Part shown: positions 20,258-30,779 of the stretch, piece after piece
How positions within the stretch are numbered: the stretch's first letter is position 1
Layout: each line of letters opens with the position of its first letter
Assembly (NCBI GenBank): GCA_001592805.2
Contig: CP051139.1
Location: 2,108,001-2,172,000, forward strand
Length of the DNA stretch: 64,000 nt
Direction: 5' to 3'
From: Peltaster fructicola
Lineage: Eukaryota > Ascomycota > Dothideomycetes
Notes under the pieces: generated by a model
Told to the model about the DNA's origin: nothing
What the model saw: only the letters and a program-made list of their open reading frames with translations
Databases searched by the model: none
Program-made: the position numbers and the translations under genes

Positions 20258-22487
20258 TCAGATGACTCCAGGGTCCCAGCCATCAAGATCTGGCATGTTA
20301 GAGTACAGAAAGCTGTTAGGGTCGGCAGGTAAAAAGCTCGACCACCAATCCGCCTCGGTAGCCTCAAGGCCACTGTTGCCGTTGACCACGAATCGGCCTA
20401 CAGCTTCGAGATCAGTCCAGGAGAACTCACCTATGACTTCGGTGACTGCCGGTGATGAATCGTTCATGCCAGTACTAGACTCGGACCCAGGCCGATACGG
20501 GTTCTGCAGAGTTGCCATGTGGTGAGACTTGCGATCCTTCCGCTCGACTTTGTCCCACAACAGTCTCAAAAGGCGAGAGTAGCGGCTACCTGGATGCTGG
20601 TTGCCGAAGCCTGCGCGCTCCAGTCTACTGATTGTCTCTTGTACCATCGCACGAACAGATTGTTCTTCTTCAGTCGAAAGTGCTCCCACACAGCGTGCCC
20701 GGTACAGGAACACTCCACTGTATATCGAGTAGAGGTAGAATCGAAGAGGCATATATCTGAGAGACTGCTCAGGGTCGACAAATGTGTTGATCATACTGAG
20801 CAAGCTCTTGGCAGCATCGAGACCTTCATAGATGAAGCGTGCGTCTCCAACAGCACCAACGTTGTTGTAGAATATCCTTCCTGCCGATGTACGAGCTGGT
20901 CTGCCAAGACCTGGAGGCTCTGGCTGTGAAACAGCTCGTTTGATGGTCGCGTGGAAGCCAAAGGCACATGTGTACAGCCGAAGGAAGTCATATGAGATCA
21001 GTAGGGTGGCCTTGAGCGCAGGACTGCATGTTAAGCCACCCCAGACAGACTTCCAACCATATATCGCAGTTCTGAAGTCGTCGATGTACTTGATGTAGCC
21101 GCCAGACAGATGAGAGCGCATACTATTGCCTGGATTCGAGTACAAGACGTCGTGGACATTGCTGAAGAGCATTGTAAGTTCGAGTGTGGCCTGAAATATA
21201 CTCGCATAATCTTCACCGCCAGTGGCCAAAGGAGCCAGCATCGGGAAGTCCTCCTTCCGCAAGGTGGTCAATGGTCCAGGTCCACGAGACCAGAACGCTC
21301 GACCAAGCCTGATACTGATCTGCCGGTCGCTGATGTAACATGCCGTCCAGGTCAGGCGTCTCCGCTGTGATTGAGAGTCCTTCGGATCGTCTCGGACGCA
21401 GAATGAGTAGCGATCAAGACCAAGGAAGTATGCGATGCGTAGAGCTATGCCTACATGCATCCAGGCTTCACGGTCCTCTTCTCCTCGCCCGACATTGCCA
21501 GCATCAGATCGCGAAGTATATGGCGTCCACTCAGCTAGCAGTAAAAGCGCTTCGACAGCAGACACATCGCAAGGTCCTCCGGCGGAGAGATCTGACACCA
21601 AAGCTCGCATGTGCTCCGTACAAGTGGTGAATATCTGTGGCTCATCGACCAGATCTCGCGACGCAACGACAAGAATTGCAGTCAGAAGCACCGGCTCCGT
21701 GTTAGCAGTCTCGGGCAATCGCGCCGCATCAAGTGTCGAAGCGGGAACGATGGGAAAGTAGGGATGATAGATGCGTTTGTATCGATCCAGCAGGTAAGCG
21801 ACTTGTGACATGGACAGCTTCTGAGTCTTGATTAGGTCATATTGTGACCTTGTGTGGTCCGCTCGTAGATGTGTGTAGCCAGCGTCGCCATCATGGCTTG
21901 CTATTTGAGCCAGTATCCCAAGTGCGTCGCTAGGGTTCTGCAGCTGATCGAAAGCAATATTAGAGCCTGTTGACGATTCTCTGGTGAGGTTCATTCGAGC
22001 ACCTCCACCGTCGCAGTTGTTCGGGTCCTGCGTCGAGGTCTGTTGCAGAGCAGGGTCGAGAAGAACTGCCGGTGCATATGGTGCGCTTAGATCAGCTCCA
22101 GGAGTAATAGGGAAAGGTTCAAAAGTGTCGTCAATAGCATCTGTCGCGTCGACAAAAGACTCTTCTTCCAGAGGATCGAGTTTCCGTTTCCTGATCCGAC
22201 GCCCACCTCGATTACTGGAACCAATGATGCACTCCTGACCAGTGGACTCGCATCGCTTGCATGGTGTGGTCACAACGCCGTCGACTGTCGGCCTGTGTAG
22301 CAAGCGGCAATCAGTCGCTTGCACCGGATGATCTGGAGAGCACTTACAGTAAACATTGGCTCTTTCTCTTCCTGCACGTCAAGCAGGCTCTGCTTGTGCG
22401 CTTCTCAGGTTTATTGCGTGGATGCGGACTTGCTCCTACGATGTCTGCAGCTTGCTCATCGATACCTGTTTGCTCGTCGTTACTCAT
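20258..22487 (-). CDS. Zn2Cys6 transcription factor
   Basis: Two exons, 22487-22348 and 22292-20258, 724 residues. The 55-base intron falls inside the zinc cluster. Splicing restores the pattern C-x2-C-x6-C-x12-C-x2-C-x6-C, from CLTCRKRKSQC to CKRCESTGQEC. RGGRRIRKRK after the cluster is a probable nuclear signal. The fungal-specific transcription-factor domain spans roughly 170-500 (for example SQVAYLLDRYKRIYHPYFPI and RRRLTWTACYISDRQISIRLGR). The target is unknown. The gene lies directly upstream of the MFS transporter on the same strand, which makes that transporter a candidate target. Confidence 0.9.
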
Positions 22488-24025
22488 CGTACGAAGGTTT
22501 GTAGCTGTGTGCAATTGCCGTCGAGAACGTCCTGAAGCGGGCGAGTGTAATGTGCACGCGAGTCATGCGGGAGAACACTTTCCCGAAGCTGTGTCGAGTG
22601 CTACCTTTACATCACCATTCGCCGCCTGACATCTGGTTTCGAGGCTCATGGTGGATGCCGACACGCTCGAGAACTTTAGAGGGCATCATAGGCTCGAAAC
22701 GTAGGTCGAAATCGATTCCGAAAAGACAGACCGTAAGTTATGCCAATGATCTTTCGAGACTTGTGAGACAGCATATCTTTATACTGGATCATGCTGCGTC
22801 CGTCCGTCCGTCGATGAGACTTTACCAATACCAATCTCAAGTGAGATCTATGCAACCAGCGCACTCTCATGCGGCTCGATTCCAGCATATGTCGACCTCA
22901 AATGCACTACATCATGACCCTCGCCTCTCCCCGACCTATTTTCCTTGTCAACCTACCACATCACCTTCGCCCTGAACAAGGTATGGCAAGGACCATACAG
23001 GAGCGCAACTCGAGGTGTCGCTCTATGCTCTACGGAAAGCTGCAGCACCATCGACTCTGGAAGCAACCGACAAAGATCTAAGGATCCAATTGGCACCTCC
23101 ATCTGCCTCAATTCTCTCCCTTCGAGCCTCACTGTTCCGACCAAGACGATCAGTTCATCTGTCTTCCCACCGAAGTGTCCTTCAGATACATGGCCAGACA
23201 CGCAACAGCTCGAAGCATAGCTTGAGGCTGCCAGCCTGGAGATCGCCGCGGACATCCCGTCGCAGACACATCTTCGTACCGTCAACTTAATGAGAGTCTC
23301 GCATTACGCACCGCAGGGTGATTTGAGTTCTGTATGGAGACTCAAAGCATGCAAGCAGGACGACTGCCAATACTGTTCGTCAGCATCTACCGTTCACGGC
23401 AACTCGTCACTTGATCGCCTACGATGGCTATACTGGAGAGGACTGTGATCACCAGACAGTAGTCAGTCTACGAAGGCTGGTAAAAGTTGAGCATCATTCT
23501 TCGTACGCCTACGTGAAAGTATAAACCCGAAAATGTGATGCCTGATACATATCATGAACGACCTTACCGTGAGACTCACTCGTAGGCGATAAGCGATACT
23601 GCACCGAGCACCTGGCTCGAGAGGACACACAATTCTGGGCCATTCATGACATGTGCAAGGACCGTGTCATTTCGAGTGAGAACTGTCGAGCTCCGGTCGT
23701 GGGAGAGACTTCGTTTGAGATTGTCTTCTGTGCTATGCAATAACTATCACTGCCTACTCACATTGGCAATACTGAACGCCATACACCTGCAACACAGCGG
23801 TTCGCCAAGCTCTTCTCTTCCTCGCTCTGAGCTTGACGTCTACCAGTCCTAGCCTTACTCTTACAGTTGTGTCTACTCCCGCTCTTGCGCCGATGGTGAA
23901 TAAGTGTGCATTATGCGTTTTGGGCTTAGAGCCAATCGCCCTGGTTCTTCATGTAGATCGCGTCACTCGGTGCTTTGCTCAAAGACTGCTTGCATCAGTA
24001 TTGTCCTCCAAGGGTTCGCAGAAAC
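22488..24025. other. 1.5-kb region without a supported gene
   Basis: It holds the promoter of the Zn2Cys6 gene, a short CGTC tandem (about 22797-22813) and several open frames without an ATG. The longest plausible one (plus strand, 22918-23220) contains YHITFALNKVWQGPYRSATR, which reads like protein but matches nothing I know and has no start codon. An unrecognised multi-exon gene is possible at 22640-23300. Confidence 0.35.
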
Positions 24026-24265
24026 TTACGGAGGCAGCAGGATCTCCGAGAACGAGCTGTGCAAGAAAGCAACACCAACCTGTATCCATATTAGTCTGGT
24101 GTAACCGCTATGGTGGTTTGGATGATGTACCGTGAAGAACGTCAGTGCTGTGATGACGGTCCTGTTTTCTGGGCTGGTAACCTCGTCTATCGCATTGCGG
24201 ACGAAGCCCTTCGGTTGCTGTGGTCTTGCAGGTCCGATACTGCGCGCGCCAGCTTTTGGTGCCAT
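24026..24265 (-). CDS. TOM6: mitochondrial outer-membrane translocase subunit Tom6-like
   Basis: Two exons, 24265-24131 and 24079-24026, joined across a 51-base intron, giving a 62-residue protein. It is a small tail-anchored subunit of the TOM protein-import complex that stabilises Tom40-Tom22. The order is a basic, Pro-rich N-terminus (MAPKAGARSIGPARP), then EVTSPENRTVI, and a single membrane segment ending in GVAFLHSSFSEILLPP, the C-terminal pattern of fungal Tom6. The join produces FFTVGVAFLHSS with no frame change. The name rests on this C-terminal pattern and the size; Tom5 or Tom7 are less likely. It is divergent from mitochondrial uL13m. Confidence 0.7.
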   Translation of the reverse strand: MAPKAGARSIGPARPQQPKGFVRNAIDEVTSPENRTVITALTFFTVHHPNHHSGYTRLIWIQVGVAFLHSSFSEILLPP

Positions 24266-24478
24266 AGTTGCTCAGGAAGCCGATATTCTGTCTGGATAGT
24301 GTTTTGATAGAATCCTTGTTTCGCTGAAGTGGTAGTCCTGGTGGTAGAGGAGCGCGATGATAGTATGAAGTCTTGCGGAGCTCGGAGGACAGCCATTTTG
24401 AGATGGGAGCGTACAACAACATCTGACTTCTTTTCTATAGCAGCACATTTCTTCCTCAACAACTTGACGTGTCCCATC
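24266..24478. promoter_or_regulatory. divergent promoter, TOM6 / uL13m
   Basis: 213 bases between the start codons of two nuclear genes for mitochondrial proteins. The sequence is mixed, and I recognise no specific factor site. Confidence 0.55.
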
Positions 24479-25099
24479 ATGTCTAACCTCGTCGGACAGG
24501 TAAGCGCAATGAACGTTGTCAACACGAGATACTAATGACTCCTGTAGACCCGTCTGGGATACTCACGTGCATGGCATCTTGTCAACCTCAGTTCAGACCC
24601 ACGACCTCTCGGTCGATTGGCATCTCAGATAGCCATCGTCCTGATGGGCAAGCATAAGCCAATCTGGAACCCTTCGACAGATTGTGGCGATTATGTGATA
24701 GCAACTGGCTGTAAAGACCTGCACACCACTGGCAAGAAAATGCTTCAGAAGAAGTACTATTCACACACTACTCGTCCTGGAAGTCTCAAATCAATGACAA
24801 TGGACAAGTTGATGGCGAAATGGGGCGGTGGAGAGGTCTTGCGACGAGCAGTCAGGGGCATGTTGCCAAAGAACAGATTACGAGACGATCGAATGGCTAG
24901 ACTGAAATGTGAGGATACACTGCTTTGGAACTGTCATTGAGCTGACTGGGATACAGGTTTTGAGGGAGATGCACACCCATACAAGAGGAACATTCTAAAG
25001 ATCCATCGGCCAAGAGAGCAGCAAAGTCGTTCATTGATTGATACTACCGCAACAACCACCACAACAACAACAACAAGCACAGCCTCGACTGCACCCTGA
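24479..25099 (+). CDS. MRPL23: mitochondrial large-subunit ribosomal protein uL13m
   Basis: Three exons: 24479-24499, 24548-24908 and 24957-25099, 174 residues. It is the L13 family protein of the mitochondrial 54S subunit. Signatures: RAWHLVNLSSDPRPLGRLASQIA, GKHKPIW, GDYVIATG, KKYYSHTTRPG, and RAVRGMLPKNRLRD, followed after the second intron by FEGDAHPYKRNIL. The first exon is only seven codons. The tail is unusual: about 12 Thr residues from a CAA/CAC triplet run, then STASTAP. Confidence 0.93.
25050..25076 (+). repeat. ACA triplet microsatellite in the uL13m tail
   Basis: An imperfect run of ACA/ACC triplets inside the last exon of the uL13m gene, encoding the polythreonine tail. It is in frame, so length changes would only alter the number of Thr residues. 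Confidence 0.8.
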
Positions 25100-25208
25100 T
25101 TTATGCAACCTCGACTGCTATCATCAGGGCGGACAAAATCGTTCGTCATGAAATATTCAACCTGAGCTGAAGTACAGAAGGAGCAACGTCGACCGAGCCC
25201 AAAGCGCC

Positions 25209-26154
25209 CTATGCTGCAGGCTTGCGCGATACTGTACACTGGATCAGACCATTTGGATCGCTCTGTGGAGCGTACACCTCTGCATCAGCTCCGGTATTCT
25301 TCAGACCATTGAACCAACTCAAGTCTACACGACACGTCAGTTTTTGGACACACGACGCCCTGGAAGGACTTACCAATCTCAAAGTAATGCTTGTTTGGCA
25401 GGCTGTAGTCGACTGAGTCAACTAATGGCACAGCAGCCAAGATTTGCTCGCTCATCAGATACATGGTGTTCTGGACACTCGGGCTGTTCTCCTTGGCGAA
25501 TGTTTCCATGGTTATGGTCTTCGCGCTGGTCCAGGCATTGTCGAAACCTGCGAGCTCCTTCTCAACTGCTTGCAGATCGGCGAATGTTCGCCACTTCCAG
25601 AATGCTTCGACTTCTGTGCTCAAGATACGGTCCCAGGTCTCAGGCAGTCGTGTGTACTCGTCTCTGTGGAAGCCCCAGAACTGCGATCCGGTGCTCTTCA
25701 GGACTAGCAAGCCAGTTACGCCGCTCTTGATGGTGATGCCAACACCACGCTTTGCAACGACCTCGACTGTCCTGAGCTCATTGCCATCTCTGACGAAGGA
25801 GTGTGGGTGAGGCTTTCCTTCGACCTGCATCCTGGTCCATTTGTGCACCTTTATTGACACATGTGCTGCGGAGATGTGAGGATACTGGTCGATATAGTGC
25901 TGGCCAAGAATGCTGGCGAAGTGCTCCGGAGGATTTACTGGGTGCAGCTTCGCCATGACATACACGGTCTGCTTTTGTGTATCTGTAGCTACGATATTGG
26001 TGTTATCAGACTTGGTCCATGATGCTGAGATGTCGCCTTCCAGGAGGGTGCAAACGGTCATTTCAGTCACATCTTGTGTTCCATCTGTGTTACGTTGAAC
26101 TTTGTACACACGAACATTGTCTTTGCCATAGCGAGCGTAGCTCAGTTCAGCCAT
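25209..26154 (-). CDS. uaZ: urate oxidase (uricase)
   Basis: Two exons, 26154-25374 and 25324-25209, 298 residues. It oxidises urate to 5-hydroxyisourate in purine catabolism and is normally peroxisomal. The ATG at 26154 is followed by YARYGKDNVRVYKV. NIVATDTQKQTVYVMAK carries the catalytic Thr-Asp region, and TTxKSTGSQFWGF-like and AWTSAKTITMETF segments follow. The last exon adds DLSWFNGLKNTGADAEVYAP and SDPNGLIQCTV. Length and motifs are normal. The end is VSRKPAA, with no SKL-type PTS1 and no visible downstream exon supplying one. Confidence 0.93.
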
Positions 26155-26915
26155 TATGATTGTGATGCTGGGTTCTGGATGTTGCAACTAGATTGTGTAT
26201 GCTTGACGGCCGAGCTATGCTTGACGAGCTGCTGAGGCTGAGGATGTGTTCCTTACGAAGTGGACGATAAGATTGCTACTCGAGCAGAGGAATGATGTGA
26301 ATGATACGACTCTTGTCGGAGCAGAGAAGCTCTCTTTATAGCTGTATCTGCTTTTCCCGTTATGGCTGCAGAGCACATCGGTCGAACAACTCTCGGCGAA
26401 ATCCGATGCAGCGATGAAGCTGCGTCGAATTGTTATCGAACTCGACCACGACAGCACATCCAACGCCTAGCAGCGCCTCATGTGACTTCCAAGAAGCGAT
26501 GTTATCAGACGACTGGCCTGCTGATGCGGATGCTTGTGTGTCCCATAACATATATACACGAAGGTGACGTCTGCTTGGTGCCAGAACTACATGTACCAGA
26601 ACTTGTGCACTGTGCTCACCCCTCTCCGTATTGCAATATATCAGATCGCTTATATCCAAGCATCAACCAAGCCATAAGTGCTGATGAACCACCATCCGCA
26701 TCCAAGAAGTGCCTTGCAAATCGACTTGTGAATGATGTGAGGCCATGAGCGGCACCACACGGTAAGCAGTCGTCCACGCCTTGCTCAACCTTTTCCCGAA
26801 TCACAACACACACATGCCACCGAGCACGACAACACACCCCTTCGATGCATGCAGACGTGCGGAACGAGCGACGACCCACGCGCGCGAGACGTGAAGTAGC
26901 CGAAAGATACCATAG
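26155..26915. promoter_or_regulatory. divergent promoter, uricase / Rictor-like
   Basis: 761 bases between divergent starts. Short frames only. It contains scattered GATA cores, which would suit nitrogen control of uricase, but they are too frequent by chance to be called sites. Confidence 0.4.
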
Positions 26916-29900
26916 ATGACGCCTATACCGCGACCCATTGTTGGGACACAATCCAGCGATGGCTTCCAAACTGCCCGTGCTGCGCAAGATGTGCGCTCGA
27001 TACCGGCGACGAGCTTCTCGACCGCTCGCTCGGTGGCACGATCGAACCTACAAGCCCCGGGGAGTTTCACGGCAGAGCTGAGATCAACCGTCTCGCGCAC
27101 AGATCTTCCCAGGCACGAGTATGGCAACTTCAATGCAGACGAGGACGATGCCTCAGCATCTGAGCGCAAGCAGACGGAGTACAAGGACAAGATCGACAAA
27201 GAAATGAAAATCAAGGTTGGGACGGAAAATCTGCTTGAGGCACTCAACTCGAAGAAAGAGAAGCATATACGTGAGCAGCGCCGAATCGTTGAGCAGGAAC
27301 TGTACACTTCCAATCGTAAGATCGCGCAGCTCAAGATCGATCTCGAGACGGAGATACAGCGTAGCAAGGACCAGCCTACAAGTCCTCGAGGCAGGCTATC
27401 ACAACTCTTCAAGAATGCTCCTTTACGATCTGCCTCGAGTCAGAACCGATATGCCGACGAGGATGAGTCTGCTCAAGCTGACGAGGAGACGGAATCTCCC
27501 TCATACGTGCTTGCAGAGATCCTACAGGCGCTCGAACGGGAAGAGATGCCATCGGACTACTATGTCAACCACGCCAATGAGCTCGTAGAACTGTTCAAGC
27601 GACATCCCTCTCTCAAGTATGATCTGGCGTGGTCTATCTTTGGTCTGAGGATGCAGATGCTGATGCTCAGCGATAGCAGAGAGGTTGTCGCAGCCGGCTA
27701 TCGTGTCATGAGATATGCAATAACTGAGCGCAAGTCTCTGCAGACGATCCGATCTTTGCAGACTGATTGCCTCGTCATCCTGTCACTTGTCAAGGAGAGC
27801 AAGATGCGGGTTGAGCGCGAGCAAGCTCTCAAGTTCATCCGTGCCTTCGTTGACGTCAAAGAAGGCACCAAGGAGATTCACCCTGCCATCGTTCGTGTCG
27901 TGGTTGCTGTTGCGGACCATGCAGACGATCAGCTTCGCAACATCGCTATACTGACGCTGGCAGAAATACTGCTGAAGGACCCACAGCTCGTTGTCAATAC
28001 CGGCGGGATGACTGTGCTTGCAGACGCCATGGGCAGTGGAAGTTACAGTGCGCCAGAGACGCTTGTCACACCTATTCTGAACCTCATGGATACGCCCGCG
28101 AAACGAGGCATGCTACACAGCGGCTTCGAGTTCAGCGCTGCCTTCGCAACTTTGACGGAACCACATGCTACACAAACATCGGGAGAGCGACTGCGCGCGA
28201 GTACTCGTGTGATCGCTGCCATGTTCAAGAGCTGGCCTGGACTCATGACACTATCGCAGCATGACTTTCTTCCTGTTCGCTCTGTGGTATCGGCTCTATA
28301 TATCTGCACTGTACCAGTGAGGGAGACGATCACGGATCTGATAGCGAGCATACTTCGCATACACTTCCCTTCGTGGGCAGAGACATTCATTGGCGGCCGT
28401 CGACTGACCACATACGGCCGGGTGACGAATCTTAGGTCAGATGGTGCAGTGGCGGCAGCAACGCCAAAGGTCGAAGACGATATGCGAGATCGAAATCTGG
28501 TCGAACATTTCACAGCAGTGGCGCTCACGATGCTACTTCGACAAGGACTTCTCCCAGCTCTGATGCATGCTGAGAAGAACACCCCGAGCGTGCAGCTGGG
28601 TAAGAAGACCTCGGTGCTGCTTGCAGAAGTTTTGCGTATGGCGGGCGACTTGCTACCAAACACATGGAGTGCCAGTCTGCAGACGCTCCCAGGTCTGTTC
28701 GCCTCGTCCGTCAACTTCGACGACGAACAGAGGCTTCAAGCAGCATCCACAGTGTACGAAGTTGATCGCATCAACCGTATGCTGCACCGATCCACCACAT
28801 CGTCCACATCTCAGCTCAAGCATCTCGATGACGGAGGAGCTCGTGCTAGAGCCAGCTCCAAATCGCAGGTCGAAAGCCTCATGGATGAGCAACAACTAAA
28901 GCTAAAGCTGAATGATACTGGAGTCTTGAGCACTGTTAATTTCAGTGGCTGGAACTGGGTTTTGATACAGTCTTTGCTTGATGGGCCATTGCAAAATCCT
29001 CGAAGGCTTGCAGAATGCATTGCCAGTGGGAACAAGTTTGCCCATCGGCTGCTTGGTTTCATGAGACCTTTTAAGTATCGGTTTTCAGATGCACCTAACA
29101 CTAAGCTGAACCAGCGATACGTTCGTGCTGGCTGCTCATTGATCAGGGTATTGTTGCAAACGAACGACGGCGCCAGATACCTGGCAGACAACAAGCTCAT
29201 CCCACAGATCGCCGAGTGTTTGGCTCAGAAGGACTGGGCGAGTGGTATCACCTCTCAGGCTCCTCTCTTCTCTCCCAGCAGGATGTCTGAGACCCTTGTT
29301 GGCGGCTACTTCGCATTCCTGGGCGTCATGTGCAGCGATGTGAGAGGACTCCAGATCTTGGAGCGATGGAAGATTCTTAACATGTTCTACCATATCGTTG
29401 AGCTCAAGGATCGTGACGACTTGATACGATCTTTGCTGACACAACTGGAGTACAACCTCGACAGTCATCCGCGCATCATCTTGGCCAAAGCTATGGTATC
29501 TGGCTCGAAATCTATCAGGATCATGGCGACGAAGATTCTACGGAAACACGCTCTGACGCCCATGTCCACAAGTCCACTGATCAGTGGCACAGCGGAATGG
29601 GCGATCAAGCTGCTGGTCAGTCAGATCTACGATCCTGAGATCGAGGTCTGTGAGGTGGCCATCAAAGCACTGGAAGAGGCGTGCAACAACCTCAGCTCGC
29701 TTGAGTATGTGGTGAAGTGTCGGCCAGCGCTTGATCATCTGGGCGAGATCGGTGCACCACTGCTGCTGCGGTTCTTGTCCACGTCTGTTGGCTACCACTA
29801 TCTTGATGGCCTAGACTACATCACCAGGGAGATGGACGACTGGTTCTTGGGCCGAAATGACACATATGTCACACTAGTCGAGGCATCGCTGGCTCGTGCC

Positions 29901-30779
29901 CTGACAGACATGTCAGAGAAGACACATACAAGCACAGAAGACGCACACGAAGTGCACAACTCTGGGTTTGTACCACCGCACTTCTACCGTGAGCTCACCC
30001 GGACTGCAGAAGGCTGCGAGCTTTTGAAAGCCAAAGGACATTTTGAAGAGTTTGCAGCCACGATCGAGGACTATGCGATGGAGTCTGTTGATGCTGAGAC
30101 CATTCTCAAAGTAAAAGGCTGTCTCTGGGCAGTCGGCAACGTCGGCTCCATGGAACTCGGTTCGCCATTTCTCGAGCAGACTGACGTGGTCAAGCACATC
30201 GTTGCTATTGCAGAAGGTTCCGAAGTGATGAGCCTGCGAGGCACTGCATTCTACGTGCTCGGTCTTATCTCTCGGAGTCTTCACGGCCAAGAGATCCTGG
30301 CGGAGCATGGCTGGGACGGCACGACTAATGTACTAGGAGAGAGCCTGGGCTACTCTCTACCATTGAACTTCGGCAAACTCTTCCTGCAGAAGACAACCGA
30401 AGCTACTCATGGCAGCTCTCTCAGCCGCGCACGCAGCAAGCAAGGCAATATTACGGATGCGGACACACTCAATAACGAGATCCTCAAGTCGATCAAAAAG
30501 CTGTGTAACAGCGTGCTTATCAACAAGGCCGTGGGCGAGCTCAACCACTTGAAGCATAATAAGAAGGCTCCAGGCTTCTCGAGACCTGCACTATTCAGAA
30601 AAGCCATGGTACTGTTGGCATCACGAACATACCGCATACCGCAGTATCGCTTCGTCATTGACCTCTTTGACAAGGGTGTCTTGCGAAAAATTGTGCTTGA
30701 AGAGGACAGCGATGATGACGATATTGACGATGACGATGACGACGGTCAAGGCCAGATCACGGAGATCCTGGCTGTATGA
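26916..30779 (+). CDS. TSC11: TORC2 subunit Rictor/Avo3/Ste20
   Basis: Single exon, 1287 residues. It is the scaffold subunit of TOR complex 2, which controls actin, cell wall and AGC-kinase signalling. The N-terminus (about 80-150) is charged and coiled-coil-like (EALNSKKEKHIREQRRIVEQEL), as in the HR1-like region of fungal homologs. The long helical-repeat part has Rictor_N patterns (RVMRYAITERKSLQTIRSLQ, FIRAFVDVKEGTKEI, TLAEILLKDPQLVV). Rictor_M/V patterns follow, including FLGVMCSDVRGLQILERW and KGCLWAVGNVGSMELGSPFL. An acidic run (EEDSDDDDIDDDDDDG) sits just before the stop. The length fits S. pombe Ste20. No introns and no breaks are seen. Confidence 0.93.
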   Translation: MTPIPRPIVGTQSSDGFQTARAAQDVRSIPATSFSTARSVARSNLQAPGSFTAELRSTVSRTDLPRHEYGNFNADEDDASASERKQTEYKDKIDKEMKIKVGTENLLEALNSKKEKHIREQRRIVEQELYTSNRKIAQLKIDLETEIQRSKDQPTSPRGRLSQLFKNAPLRSASSQNRYADEDESAQADEETESPSYVLAEILQALEREEMPSDYYVNHANELVELFKRHPSLKYDLAWSIFGLRMQMLMLSDSREVVAAGYRVMRYAITERKSLQTIRSLQTDCLVILSLVKESKMRVEREQALKFIRAFVDVKEGTKEIHPAIVRVVVAVADHADDQLRNIAILTLAEILLKDPQLVVNTGGMTVLADAMGSGSYSAPETLVTPILNLMDTPAKRGMLHSGFEFSAAFATLTEPHATQTSGERLRASTRVIAAMFKSWPGLMTLSQHDFLPVRSVVSALYICTVPVRETITDLIASILRIHFPSWAETFIGGRRLTTYGRVTNLRSDGAVAAATPKVEDDMRDRNLVEHFTAVALTMLLRQGLLPALMHAEKNTPSVQLGKKTSVLLAEVLRMAGDLLPNTWSASLQTLPGLFASSVNFDDEQRLQAASTVYEVDRINRMLHRSTTSSTSQLKHLDDGGARARASSKSQVESLMDEQQLKLKLNDTGVLSTVNFSGWNWVLIQSLLDGPLQNPRRLAECIASGNKFAHRLLGFMRPFKYRFSDAPNTKLNQRYVRAGCSLIRVLLQTNDGARYLADNKLIPQIAECLAQKDWASGITSQAPLFSPSRMSETLVGGYFAFLGVMCSDVRGLQILERWKILNMFYHIVELKDRDDLIRSLLTQLEYNLDSHPRIILAKAMVSGSKSIRIMATKILRKHALTPMSTSPLISGTAEWAIKLLVSQIYDPEIEVCEVAIKALEEACNNLSSLEYVVKCRPALDHLGEIGAPLLLRFLSTSVGYHYLDGLDYITREMDDWFLGRNDTYVTLVEASLARALTDMSEKTHTSTEDAHEVHNSGFVPPHFYRELTRTAEGCELLKAKGHFEEFAATIEDYAMESVDAETILKVKGCLWAVGNVGSMELGSPFLEQTDVVKHIVAIAEGSEVMSLRGTAFYVLGLISRSLHGQEILAEHGWDGTTNVLGESLGYSLPLNFGKLFLQKTTEATHGSSLSRARSKQGNITDADTLNNEILKSIKKLCNSVLINKAVGELNHLKHNKKAPGFSRPALFRKAMVLLASRTYRIPQYRFVIDLFDKGVLRKIVLEEDSDDDDIDDDDDDGQGQITEILAV

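Noticed and set aside
22797-22813. CGTC tandem as a possible functional repeat
   Set aside because: Only about four units. It is too short to be more than a minor microsatellite.
28043-28714. 223-codon minus-strand frame opposite the Rictor gene
   Set aside because: It is fully antisense to a conserved coding exon, with Ser/Arg/Cys-rich composition typical of codon shadows.
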